DNA of 64,000 nucleotides from Neisseria brasiliensis (GTDB lineage Bacteria > Pseudomonadota > Gammaproteobacteria > Burkholderiales > Neisseriaceae). The stretch spans positions 1,426,001 to 1,490,000 of the forward strand of contig NZ_CP046027.1 of assembly GCF_009671065.1 (NCBI RefSeq). The letters run 5' to 3'. A program made the position numbers and the translations under genes. Each line of letters starts with the position of its first letter. Position 1 is the first letter of the stretch. A model generated the notes under the pieces. The model ran no database searches and had not been told where the DNA came from. It worked only from the letters and a program-made list of their open reading frames with translations. Positions 25,030 through 33,124 of this stretch are shown here, piece after piece.

Positions 25030-25557
25030 TCAACCGCGGCCTTGTGCGGCCAATTGGTTATGCTCGTCGATATCGAGCGCATCCCATGGGTAGTTGATCC
25101 ACCAGTCTTCTACGGTAATGCCGCTGAAATAAGGGATGTTTTCCGGCAATTTGCCGACTTTTGCTTTGATTTTTTCGTGCAACACGGCCACGCCGATGGT
25201 GTTGAAATCTTCTTTTTGCAATTCGGTCAGGCAAAATTCCATGGTCACGCGGCTGTCGTCCACTTCGTCAACGACCAACACGTTTTTGCCTTTCAACGCT
25301 TCCGGCAAAGGATCAAGCCATTGCACTTTTTTCACTTCTTCAGTCACTTGGCCTTGGTTGTCGCTGTCGTAATAGGCAGTGGTAACGGCGTAAATCGGGA
25401 TTTCCAAAAAGCAACGCAACATACGGGCAGGGATAAAGCCGCCGCCGCCGATGGCAATCATGGCATCGTATTTAACGCCGGAGTTTTGAATTTTTTCAGC
25501 CAAGCCTTTGATCACGCGATGAATATCATCGTATGTGTACCAGATTTTCTGAGTCAT
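25030..25557 (-). CDS. purine-type phosphoribosyltransferase
   Basis: 175 residues from MTQKIWYTYDD; the track frame extends upstream but has no better start. The PRPP-binding motif VLVVDEVDDSRVTM (about 93-106) and the earlier AIGGGGFIPARML loop are those of type I phosphoribosyltransferases of the hypoxanthine/xanthine/guanine group. The C-terminal DWWINYPWD is typical of the bacterial xanthine-guanine enzymes and their archaeal-like relatives. It salvages a purine base to the nucleotide, but which base is uncertain. It is inserted between rpmF and plsX. Confidence 0.85.
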   Translation of the reverse strand: MTQKIWYTYDDIHRVIKGLAEKIQNSGVKYDAMIAIGGGGFIPARMLRCFLEIPIYAVTTAYYDSDNQGQVTEEVKKVQWLDPLPEALKGKNVLVVDEVDDSRVTMEFCLTELQKEDFNTIGVAVLHEKIKAKVGKLPENIPYFSGITVEDWWINYPWDALDIDEHNQLAAQGRG

Positions 25558-25701
25558 TTTAACGTCTCGATTGAGAAAATGTGACGAATCGAGGCAGTTC
25601 GCGTGTGATACGCTTGCTGCCATCCATTCATATCAGAGATGTAACGTAAAAAAGCCAGCATTGCAGGGCAATATTCTGGCTTTTTCAGTCAGTCGAATAA
25701 A

Positions 25702-25881
25702 TTATTCGCCTTTGGCTTTAACCACTTTGCGACCACGGTACATGCCGTTAGGTGAAATGTGGTGTGGGCGGTGTACTTCACCGGTGTTGCTGTCAACAGA
25801 CAGTGCAGGTGCAGTCAGCGCATCGTGTGAACGGTGCATACCGCGTTTAGAAGGGGATTTTTTGTTTTGTTGAACGGCCAT
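25702..25881 (-). CDS. rpmF: 50S ribosomal protein L32
   Basis: 59 residues: MAVQQNKKSPSKRGMHRSHD at the start, then the conserved HHISPNGMYRGRKVV end. The CXXC zinc pair of some L32 forms is not present, as in other Neisseria and many Betaproteobacteria. AGGAGCTTGAA precedes the ATG. It follows yceD by 34 bp. Confidence 0.97.
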   Translation of the reverse strand: MAVQQNKKSPSKRGMHRSHDALTAPALSVDSNTGEVHRPHHISPNGMYRGRKVVKAKGE

Positions 25882-25915
25882 TTCAAGCTCCTAGATAAAT
25901 AATACTGTGTTCTAA

Positions 25916-26416
25916 TTAACTGTTTTTCAAACCTTTTAAAACAGCGAAAGGGTTGGGTTTGTCCTGATTGACGTGTTCCAGCGAAACATTGTTGCAGTCT
26001 TCGTGACGCGGTGAAAACGGTAAAGCCATCAGGATTTGGTCTTCAACCAATTCTCGCACATCAAGCGATTTGGTGATGAGCATACCTTCCAATTCCTCGT
26101 CGGAAAGCATGGCATCGTCCAAATGCTCGTCATCGGCAAACAAAACAATGCGGCTGGTTTCGTTGAGTTCGAACGGCATAGGCTTCACGCAACGCTGACA
26201 AAGCAGCGGCATATCGGCGTGTACCGTCAAATCAAGAAACAGTCGCTGCAAGCGGTCGCGTCCGCCTTGCAGCGTAAACGAAACTTTGGTTTGCTTGTCA
26301 GCCGGATATTCGTGCGACCAAACACGTTCGTCCAACTCATTGAGCAGGAAACTGCCTTGCAGATTCTGCTTTTCGGCGGCGAAAACTTCTGGGTCAATCA
26401 AATTAGGGTCTAACAT
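25916..26416 (-). CDS. YceD family protein (DUF177)
   Basis: 166 residues from MLDPNLIDPEVFA, chosen over upstream in-frame starts that overlap the divergent maf gene. The Cys pair LCQRCVKPM (about 76-84) and the acidic stretch LFADDEHLDD followed by EDQILMALPFSP match DUF177. In enterobacteria and plants this family is tied to 23S rRNA accumulation. Its position directly before rpmF is conserved in most Proteobacteria and supports a ribosome role. Confidence 0.9.
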   Translation of the reverse strand: MLDPNLIDPEVFAAEKQNLQGSFLLNELDERVWSHEYPADKQTKVSFTLQGGRDRLQRLFLDLTVHADMPLLCQRCVKPMPFELNETSRIVLFADDEHLDDAMLSDEELEGMLITKSLDVRELVEDQILMALPFSPRHEDCNNVSLEHVNQDKPNPFAVLKGLKNS

Positions 26417-26469
26417 AAACGGGGTATGATATAATTTCAGCAGTCTAACGTCAATATTTTTAAGCAAAA

Positions 26470-27060
26470 ATGAGTGAAAAACTGCCATTAATTTTAGGGT
26501 CGAGTTCGGTATTTCGCCGCGAGCAGCTGGCGCGATTGGGCTTGGCTTTTCAGACGGCCTCACCGGATTTTGATGAAACACCGATTGAAGGCGAACACGC
26601 GCAAAGCACCGCTTTGCGTTTGGCGGCAGGTAAAGCACGCTCGTTGGCGGCACAATTTTCAAACGCTTTGATTATCGGCGCCGACCAAGTGGCATGGTGC
26701 AATCAGCGTCAATTGGGCAAGCCGATGAACGTGGCGAATGCACAACAAATGCTGGCCGAGCTCAGCGGTAAACGCATAGAATTTTACAGTGCAATCGTGC
26801 TTTTGAACACTAAATCTGGCCGTATGCAGCAGCATGTTGACCACACCGTCGTGACCATGCGCGAATTAACCAACACGCAAATCCGCCGTTATCTGGAGCG
26901 TGAACCCGATGCCGTGTATTGCGCCGGCGCGGCCAAAAGCGAAGGTTTGGGTGCGGCGTTGTTGGCAAAAATCGACAGCACCGACCCCAATGCGCTCATC
27001 GGCCTGCCGATTTTTCGCCTGATTGATTTTTTACACCATGAAGGTGTGGAAGTGTTGTAA
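26470..27060 (+). CDS. Maf-family nucleotide pyrophosphatase (YceF-like)
   Basis: 196 residues. LILGSSSVFRREQLARLG, the SPDFDETPIEG motif (residues about 28-38), LIIGADQVAW and the KSEGLGAALL segment are Maf signatures. The YceF branch, usually divergent from yceD as here, hydrolyses 7-methyl-GTP and is proposed to clean modified nucleotides from the pool. The gene is divergent from yceD with 53 bp between the starts. A DUS and the third MITE follow it. Confidence 0.92.
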   Translation: MSEKLPLILGSSSVFRREQLARLGLAFQTASPDFDETPIEGEHAQSTALRLAAGKARSLAAQFSNALIIGADQVAWCNQRQLGKPMNVANAQQMLAELSGKRIEFYSAIVLLNTKSGRMQQHVDHTVVTMRELTNTQIRRYLEREPDAVYCAGAAKSEGLGAALLAKIDSTDPNALIGLPIFRLIDFLHHEGVEVL

Positions 27061-27081
27061 GAGTCTGTCTGAAGAAGATGA

Positions 27082-27188
27082 TATAGTCGTTTCAAATAGA
27101 AATAAGACAAGGCGACAGCGACCGCCGTGTACAAGTAGTACATAAGGGCGCTGGCAACGCTGTATTATTTCTATTTAAAACGACTATA
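27082..27188. repeat. Correia-like MITE, copy 3
   Basis: 107 bp, the best preserved copy. TATAGTCGTTTCAAATAGAA and its complement TTCTATTTAAAACGACTATA form near-perfect 24-bp inverted ends. The core is CAAGGCGACAGCGACCGCC through GGGCGCTGGCAACGC. It lies between maf and the RsmI-like gene, outside both frames. Confidence 0.85.
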
Positions 27189-27234
27189 AGGCCGTCTGAA
27201 AGGTTCAAACGGCCTATTGAATAGAAAGTAAATC

Positions 27235-27945
27235 ATGTCCCCCATTTTATATCTGATTCCAACCCCTTTAGGCGCACCCGATACGCCGTGTTTGTTGCCG
27301 CATGAGCAAGCGCAGATTGTCGGTTTGACCGATTTTGTCGTCGAAGCCGAAAAAACCGCCCGCGCACATTTGAAGCACTTGGGCGTGACCACGCCTATCC
27401 GCGAATTGAATTTGCAAACGCTCAACGAACACACCGACTTGAAAACCCTGCCAGAGTTGCTCAAGCCTTTACAAGAAGGGCGCAGCATGGGTATTGTCAG
27501 CGAAGCCGGTTGCCCGGCGGTGGCAGATCCGGGCGCGAATTTGGTGGCACTAGCACATAAACATGGCTTTGAAGTGCGGCCGCTGATTGGGCCATCGAGC
27601 TTATTATTGGCCTTGATGGCATCGGGTGCAAACGGGCAAAACTTTGCTTTTAAAGGCTATCTGCCGTCTGAAAAAAGCGAGCGCATTGAAGCCTTGAAAG
27701 CCTTGGAAAAACGCAGCCGCAGCCAAAACGAAACTCAGTTGTTCATCGAAACCCCATACCGCAACGATGCCTTGCTGGCGGATGTTTTGGATAACCTGCA
27801 TCCCGAAACACGCCTGTGCATTGCTTGCGATTTAACCTTGCCGATGCAAACCATCATCAGCAAAACGGTTGCCGATTGGAAAAAATTGGGTGAATTACCG
27901 AATTTGAAAAAACGGCCGACAATATTTGTGCTGCATGCGGGGTAG
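27235..27945 (+). CDS. tetrapyrrole-methylase family SAM-dependent methyltransferase (RsmI-like)
   Basis: 236 residues. LYLIPTPLGAPD, the VSEAGCPAVADPG motif (about 87-99) and PLIGPSSLLLALMASG are the SAM-binding features of the tetrapyrrole methylase fold. The protein lacks the C-terminal helical extension of true RsmI (16S rRNA C1402 2'-O-methyltransferase) and belongs to a shorter sister group common near maf in Betaproteobacteria. Its substrate is not established. It stands 46 bp after a MITE and probably runs with the AAAGTAAATC leader before its ATG. Confidence 0.85.
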   Translation: MSPILYLIPTPLGAPDTPCLLPHEQAQIVGLTDFVVEAEKTARAHLKHLGVTTPIRELNLQTLNEHTDLKTLPELLKPLQEGRSMGIVSEAGCPAVADPGANLVALAHKHGFEVRPLIGPSSLLLALMASGANGQNFAFKGYLPSEKSERIEALKALEKRSRSQNETQLFIETPYRNDALLADVLDNLHPETRLCIACDLTLPMQTIISKTVADWKKLGELPNLKKRPTIFVLHAG

Positions 27946-27988
27946 GCCGTCTGAAAGCTGTATAGGTTGTGATGTGTTCAGACGGCCT
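27944..27988 (+). terminator. inverted-DUS terminator
   Basis: AGGCCGTCTGAA and its complement spaced by about 20 bases after the methyltransferase gene. Stem imperfect beyond the DUS. Confidence 0.55.
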
Positions 27989-28024
27989 GTAATGTTGAGT
28001 CGGTATAATCAAAGGAATGCGGTG

Positions 28025-28465
28025 ATGAAAACAAAAAATTATGTGTTCATGATGTTGATGTCGTTTGTGCCGTTTGTTCATGCTGCCGATCATGTAATTT
28101 TCTTCTGCACCAATGCTCAAGGCAAACAAGTGCGTGTAAGCGAGCAGGGTGGGAAATTCCGTTATCAGTTTGGTAAGCCTAAGCGTGCGGAATTGGTGTT
28201 TGAAAACAACAGGCAGGAAGCAATTGACCGTTCGCCGCGTTGGGGTGGTATCGGGCGTGATTTGTGGACGAATTTGGTGCTGCAAAACGGTGATTATCAA
28301 TATGCGCTGTTTTCATCGATGGATAGATTGTCGCCACGTCATGAAACGGTGTATGGCGTGACGGTGCATCGCTTGGTCAATGGTGAAGAGCAGTATGTGA
28401 CGCAGGTTAAATGCAGCAAAAAGCGCAAAATTGTGGTGAATTTTCCGGAAGAATTGATGTTTTAA
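28025..28465 (+). CDS. hypothetical secreted protein
   Basis: 146 residues from the ATG after AAAGGAATGCGGTG; a longer in-frame start lacks a signal peptide. MKTKNYVFMMLMSFVPFVHAAD is a Sec signal peptide with likely cleavage after HA. The mature part has one Cys near the N-terminus (FFCTN) and one near the C-terminus (VKCSKKRK), well placed for a disulfide, and much beta-type sequence. No lipobox and no known domain. It is probably a periplasmic protein of unknown role. It sits alone between the methylase gene and yidC. Confidence 0.7.
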   Translation: MKTKNYVFMMLMSFVPFVHAADHVIFFCTNAQGKQVRVSEQGGKFRYQFGKPKRAELVFENNRQEAIDRSPRWGGIGRDLWTNLVLQNGDYQYALFSSMDRLSPRHETVYGVTVHRLVNGEEQYVTQVKCSKKRKIVVNFPEELMF

Positions 28466-28497
28466 TCGCTCAATGACGTTGAGTTTGAACATACAAA

Positions 28498-28533
28498 AAA
28501 GCCGTTTGAAAAATCGTTTTCAGACGGCCTTTG
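28498..28533. terminator. inverted-DUS terminator
   Basis: AAAGCCGTTTGAAAA (one DUS base changed) pairs with TTTTCAGACGGCCTTT between the convergent secreted-protein gene and yidC. Confidence 0.7.
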
Positions 28534-28545
28534 TTTTATTTCACG

Positions 28546-30189
28546 TTAAGAAACCACTTCGCCTTGGGCGCGTTGTTTTTCAATGCTCTTATTGATCCAC
28601 CATTGTTGGGCGATGGTCAGCAGGTTGTTGACTACCCAGTACAGAACTAAACCGGCAGGGAAGAAGAAGAACATTACAGAGAAAATCAATGGCATGATTT
28701 TCATCATTTTCGCCTGCATAGGGTCGGTTGGCGGCGGGTTCAAATAGGTTTGGATGAACATGGTCGCGGCCATAATTAGCGGCAGGATAAACCATGGGTC
28801 AGGACGGCTCAAGTCTTGAATCCAGCCCAGCCAAGGTGCTTGGCGCAATTCTACCGAAGCGAACAATGCCCAGTACAAGCCGATGAACACGGGGATTTGC
28901 AACAGCATAGGCAAGCAGCCGCCCAGTGGGTTGATTTTCTCGTCTTTATACATCTGCATCATGGCTTGTTGCTGCGCCATGCGGTCGTCGCCGTACTTGT
29001 CTTTAATCGCTTGCAGCTTAGGCGCAACGGCGCGCATTTTTGCCATTGAGCGGTAAGAAGCGTTGGTCAACGGATACAGCACAGCTTTGACGATGATGGT
29101 CAAGGCCACAATCGCCCAGCCCCAGTTGCCGATTAAATCGTGCAATTCGTTCAGCAGCCAGAACAGCGGTGAGGCAAACCAATGCACTTTGCCGTAGTCT
29201 TTGGCCAATTGCAGGTTGTCGGCTACTTGCACCAAAGTATCGGTGGTTTGCGGGCCGGCATACAGATTCATCACGGCTTGGCTGCTGCCGTTGGCCGGAA
29301 TAGCGGCTAAAGGCACGCTCACGCCGGCGCTGTAAAGATTGTCGTTGCGGCGTTTCAGGTCGATTTTGCAGTCGCCTTGGGCGCAAACGGTTTGACCGTC
29401 TTTCGGTTGCAAAATCCAAGTGGCCATGAAGTGATGTTCAATCATGCCCAGCCAGCCGGTTTTGGTTTGGCGGGCGTATTCAGCTTCGTTTTTACCGGAT
29501 TTGGCATCGTCATCCAAGTCGGAAAAATCGACTTTTTGGAAGTCGTCTTCAGGGGTGTACACCACCGGGCCGACATAAGAATGGGTAAAGTAGCCTTGGC
29601 CTTCCGGCTCGCTGTCGTCGCGCACGACATTGTAGTTGGCCGTCAGATTCACCGGATGGCCGGTGCTGTTGGCAACATCAAAGCGTACGTTCACCAAGTA
29701 GCTGTCTTTGGTGAAGGTATATACTTTGTCAATTTTCAGGCCGTTGGTTTCCGGCGCGCTCAAGCGCACTTCGACTTTGTCACCGTTGAGGGTATAGTCT
29801 TTTTGTGCGGCAGTAAAGTTGACGCCTTTTAAGACATTATTGCCTTGCGCATCCAGTAATTCGGATTGGGCAACGTAGGTGTATTCTTTACTGTCGTTAA
29901 ACAAAACGAAGTTTTTGCTTTCGTCGCCGGTGGCTTGGTATTTCAACAAAGTCATCTGGCGCAAATCACCGCTTTTTTCATCGATAACCGCTTTCACGGT
30001 ATCGGTGGTCACGGTAATTGGTGTGGCGGCGGTAAGCGCGGCTTCATTCTGGGCAACGGCCGCTTGCTGTTGCTGCTGAGCGGCTTGTTGTTGTGCCGGT
30101 GTCGGTTTTGGTGATGGGAAGAGTTTTTCCCAGCCCATCAAAATCAACAAGGCGATGGCAAAAAATGCCATAAGTCTTTTGAAATCCAT
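28546..30189 (-). CDS. yidC: membrane protein insertase YidC
   Basis: 547 residues, Gram-negative form: an N-terminal helix (MDFKRLMAFFAIALLILMGW), a Gln/Ala-rich linker, a large periplasmic domain (about 60-340) and five-helix 60KD_IMP core. The core has the conserved Arg of the groove near NASYRSMAKMR, the QIPVFIGLYWALF helix and a final LTIAQQWWINKSIEKQ. YidC inserts and folds inner-membrane proteins with or without SecYEG. It is last in the rpmH-rnpA-yidD-yidC series, after a 220 bp gap. Confidence 0.97.
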   Translation of the reverse strand: MDFKRLMAFFAIALLILMGWEKLFPSPKPTPAQQQAAQQQQQAAVAQNEAALTAATPITVTTDTVKAVIDEKSGDLRQMTLLKYQATGDESKNFVLFNDSKEYTYVAQSELLDAQGNNVLKGVNFTAAQKDYTLNGDKVEVRLSAPETNGLKIDKVYTFTKDSYLVNVRFDVANSTGHPVNLTANYNVVRDDSEPEGQGYFTHSYVGPVVYTPEDDFQKVDFSDLDDDAKSGKNEAEYARQTKTGWLGMIEHHFMATWILQPKDGQTVCAQGDCKIDLKRRNDNLYSAGVSVPLAAIPANGSSQAVMNLYAGPQTTDTLVQVADNLQLAKDYGKVHWFASPLFWLLNELHDLIGNWGWAIVALTIIVKAVLYPLTNASYRSMAKMRAVAPKLQAIKDKYGDDRMAQQQAMMQMYKDEKINPLGGCLPMLLQIPVFIGLYWALFASVELRQAPWLGWIQDLSRPDPWFILPLIMAATMFIQTYLNPPPTDPMQAKMMKIMPLIFSVMFFFFPAGLVLYWVVNNLLTIAQQWWINKSIEKQRAQGEVVS

Positions 30190-30412
30190 AAGAAATTCCT
30201 GGAATTGCTGGATAGGTAAATAAAGTGCTGAATATTGCTTCAGACGGCATTATATAGAAATCACTGAGAAATAAAAGGAAATCATGCCGATAAGCGATGA
30301 TTTTCATGCAGATGGGTATGAAGGCAATCCCTTATTTTCAGACGGCATCTATATAGTGAGCGGTAAAACGGGAAGCAAAGTGAAAGAAAGAGAATCCCGT
30401 TTTATGTTCATG

Positions 30413-30634
30413 CTAAGGCACGGGATCGTGGCCGGAACCGCCGAAAGGGTGGCAGCGGGCGATGCGTTTTAATGCCAGCCAGCCGCCTTTAAAGGCACCA
30501 TGTTTCTGCACTGCTTCTACAGCATATTGCGAACAAGTCGGGGTGAAGCGGCAGCGTGGCGGAATAAGCGGGCTGATGGCGTATTGATAAAAGCGAATCA
30601 TCAGCAGCATTACTTTAGCCAAAGGCGATTTCAT
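30413..30634 (-). CDS. yidD: membrane protein insertion efficiency factor YidD
   Basis: 73 residues. The family core MIRFYQYAISPLIPPRCRFTPTCSQYAVEAVQKHG and the ending GGSGHDPVP are intact, including three conserved Cys/Pro positions. YidD is a small membrane-associated protein that aids YidC-dependent insertion. Its ATG overlaps the rnpA stop by four bases (ATGA), as usual. Confidence 0.93.
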   Translation of the reverse strand: MKSPLAKVMLLMIRFYQYAISPLIPPRCRFTPTCSQYAVEAVQKHGAFKGGWLALKRIARCHPFGGSGHDPVP

Positions 30635-30975
30635 CGGCGTTTCCGCATCATAAGTTGGGCGAGCTGGTCGCGGGCTTCGGGCGCGTTGTCGCGCGTAAAC
30701 AAGCGGCGTACCTGCACCACATAATCATGCGGCGGCAGTTGGTCGCGGTGGCGGCGGAACCAATCGCGAATCACACGTTTCATGTAATTGCGTTTGTTGG
30801 CGCGTTTGGCGGTTTTTTTGCTGACCACCAAGCCTAGGCGCGCATGCCCCAAGCCGTTGTCACCGGATTGCGAAACATGCAGTAAATCGCGGCTTTTGCG
30901 GTTTCTCAACGCAAAAACGGATGAATAATCATCCGTTTTTAATAAGCGATACTGCTTGCCGAAGCCGTAATTCAA
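30631..30975 (-). CDS. rnpA: ribonuclease P protein component
   Basis: 114 residues. The RNR motif is seen as AKRANKRNYMKRVIRDWFRRH (about 57-78), with the upstream RLGLVVSKKTAKRAN basic patch. It is the protein partner of the RNase P ribozyme that trims tRNA 5' ends. It begins two bases after rpmH and overlaps yidD. Confidence 0.95.
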   Translation of the reverse strand: MNYGFGKQYRLLKTDDYSSVFALRNRKSRDLLHVSQSGDNGLGHARLGLVVSKKTAKRANKRNYMKRVIRDWFRRHRDQLPPHDYVVQVRRLFTRDNAPEARDQLAQLMMRKRR

Positions 30976-30977
30976 AA

Positions 30978-31112
30978 TTACACAGCCAAGCGTTTGCGGC
31001 CTTTGGCGCGACGTGCAGCCAATACTGCGCGACCACCGCGGGTTTTAGAGCGAACCAAGAAACCGTGGGTGCGTTTGCGTTTGGTAACGGAAGGTTGATA
31101 AGTGCGTTTCAT
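30978..31112 (-). CDS. rpmH: 50S ribosomal protein L34
   Basis: 44 residues, MKRTYQPSVTKRKRTHGFLV at the start and ARRAKGRKRLAV at the end; start fixed by family length and an AGGAAAAGAC site. An in-frame upstream extension is spurious. First gene of the conserved rpmH-rnpA-yidD-yidC group, divergent from dnaA. Confidence 0.98.
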   Translation of the reverse strand: MKRTYQPSVTKRKRTHGFLVRSKTRGGRAVLAARRAKGRKRLAV

Positions 31113-31485
31113 GTCTTTTCCTAAAAAATCGGTAGAATTAAACCGTGAATTACACCCCAATTTCAGGCTTTTGTCAATCAATATAGCAACTTCGTTTGTT
31201 CAGGCAGGCGGAATATGTTGGATTTAACATTTATCAAGTGCAAGGCAAGGATGGTGAAATACGCAAGCGGCGCGATGAGGTCGGATAAAGCTGCCGATTG
31301 TGGATAAAAATTTGATGCGGTTGTGGATAAAATTCAGTATAATCGCTGAATCTGTATATGCTTACATAGATTTCAGGCCGTCTGAAAAACAGTGTGTTAT
31401 CAAGCTGTTCCTTTTATTTTCAGACGGCCTTTGCTGTTTTCCCTGCCTTTGTTTTCCCCAACTGTTTCACGATTTGAGCCATTCC
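31113..31485. promoter_or_regulatory. rpmH-dnaA intergenic region with two DnaA boxes
   Basis: TGTGGATAA occurs at 31299-31307 and 31322-31330 (complement of the TTATCCACA box), just before a TATAAT at 31338-31343 on the plus strand. DnaA could therefore repress its own promoter. A DUS lies at 31376 and its complement near 31420. Two boxes are few for a replication origin; some flanking AT-rich DNA exists, but I do not call oriC here. Confidence 0.55.
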
Positions 31486-33045
31486 ATGACCTTAGCTGAA
31501 TTTTGGCCGCAGTGCCTTTTGAGTCTGAACCTGACCTTACCCGCGCAACAATTCCAGCAATGGATTGCACCGTTGACCGTGGGCGAGGAAGGCGGCGTGT
31601 GGGTGGTGTATGGCAAGAACCAGTTTGCCGTCAATATGTTGAAAAATCAGTTTGCTGCCAAGATTGATGCTGTGCGTGTGCAATTGGCGCCGCAGCAAGC
31701 TGCGCTGGTGTTTAAAGTCGGTGTGGGGCAAAGCTATGACATGGCGGCGCAAAACAATGCGCCTGCGGCAGAGAATCAGGCAATTGAAACCGTTGAGAAC
31801 ACCACGGCACAAGCAACGAGTGTTGAAGCTGCGCAAGCCGATTTAACCATGCCGTCTGAACCAACGGCCAAACCGACACCGAAAAAATCCGCTGCCGATA
31901 TTTTGGCCGAGCGTTTGAAAACCTTGCCGGAAAGCAAAGCTGCGTCGGAAGCGGCTGAAGACAAACCTGCGCCCAGCAAAATTAAGCAGGAAGTGCAGCG
32001 TGAGGCGGAAGAGGCACGCTATCAGGCAACCAATTTATCATCAGATTACACGTTTGATACTTTGGTGGAAGGTAAGGGTAATCGCATTGCCGCCGCCGCG
32101 GCGCAATCGATTGCAGAAAATCCGGGGCAAAGCTACAACCCGTTTTTCCTATACGGCAGCACCGGCTTGGGTAAAACCCACTTGGTGCAGGCCATCGGTA
32201 ATGAATTGCTGAAAAACAAGCCCGATGCCAAAGTGCGCTATATGCATTCCGATGATTACATCCGCAGCTTTATGAGCGCCGTGCGTTCCAATGGTTATGA
32301 TGTGTTCAAGCAGCAATACAAGCAATATGATTTGCTGATTATCGACGATATCCAGTTCATCAAAGGCAAAGACCGCACGATGGAAGAATTTTTCTATCTG
32401 TATAACCATTTTCATAATGAAAAGAAACAGTTAATCCTGACTTGCGATGTATTGCCGGCCAAAATAGAAGACATGGACGACCGCCTGAAATCGCGTTTCT
32501 CATGGGGTTTGACGCTGGAGCTGGAGCCGCCTGAATTGGAAATGCGCGTAGCGATTTTGCAGAAAAAAGCCGAATCTGCCGGCGTGAATCTGACCGAAGA
32601 AGCAGCATTTTTCATTGCCAATCTGATTCGCTCGAATGTGCGCGAATTGGAGGGCGCATTCAACCGCGTCAGCGCCAGCAGCCGCTTTATGAATAAGCCG
32701 ATCGACATTGATTTGGCGCGCGATGCCTTGCAAGACATTATTGCCGTGCGCCACAAAGTGATTACCGCTGATTTGATTATCGATGCCACCGCCAAATATT
32801 ACCGCATTAAAATCAGCGATATCCTGGGTAAAAAACGCACGCGCAACATTGCCCGCCCGCGCCAAGTGGCGATGAGTTTGACCAAAGAGCTCACTAATTT
32901 AAGCCTGCCGTCTATCGGCGATGCATTCGGCGGTCGCGACCACACCACCGTGATGCACGGGGTGAAGGCTGTGGCGAAACTGCGCGAAGAAGATCCTGAA
33001 TTGGCGCAGGATTATGAAAAACTCTTGATTATGATTCAGAACTGA
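31486..33045 (+). CDS. dnaA: chromosomal replication initiator protein DnaA
   Basis: 519 residues from MTLAEFWPQCLLSLNLTLPAQQF; the open frame extends upstream but without a family start. Domain I (1-85) interacts with helicase. Domain II (about 86-180) is long and Ala/Pro/Thr-rich. Domain III has Walker A GSTGLGKTH, Walker B LLIIDDIQF and the arginine finger region. Domain IV ends with the DnaA-box reader RDHTTVMHGVKAV. It opens the origin and controls initiation. dnaN and gyrB follow; recF, often between them, is absent. Confidence 0.97.
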   Translation: MTLAEFWPQCLLSLNLTLPAQQFQQWIAPLTVGEEGGVWVVYGKNQFAVNMLKNQFAAKIDAVRVQLAPQQAALVFKVGVGQSYDMAAQNNAPAAENQAIETVENTTAQATSVEAAQADLTMPSEPTAKPTPKKSAADILAERLKTLPESKAASEAAEDKPAPSKIKQEVQREAEEARYQATNLSSDYTFDTLVEGKGNRIAAAAAQSIAENPGQSYNPFFLYGSTGLGKTHLVQAIGNELLKNKPDAKVRYMHSDDYIRSFMSAVRSNGYDVFKQQYKQYDLLIIDDIQFIKGKDRTMEEFFYLYNHFHNEKKQLILTCDVLPAKIEDMDDRLKSRFSWGLTLELEPPELEMRVAILQKKAESAGVNLTEEAAFFIANLIRSNVRELEGAFNRVSASSRFMNKPIDIDLARDALQDIIAVRHKVITADLIIDATAKYYRIKISDILGKKRTRNIARPRQVAMSLTKELTNLSLPSIGDAFGGRDHTTVMHGVKAVAKLREEDPELAQDYEKLLIMIQN

Positions 33046-33047
33046 TG

Positions 33048-33081
33048 TTCAGACGGCCTGATAACTTTTAGGCCGTCTGAA
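33048..33081. terminator. inverted-DUS hairpin
   Basis: TTCAGACGGCCT and AGGCCGTCTGAA spaced by ten bases between dnaA and dnaN. It lacks a T run, so it may attenuate rather than stop transcription. Confidence 0.5.
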
Positions 33082-33124
33082 ACCGAAAACCAACAAAACC
33101 AAACAAAATCCAAAGGACTTCCCC

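Noticed and set aside
25571..25873. 100-residue plus-strand frame over rpmF
   Set aside because: Opposite to rpmF, without motif or ribosome site.
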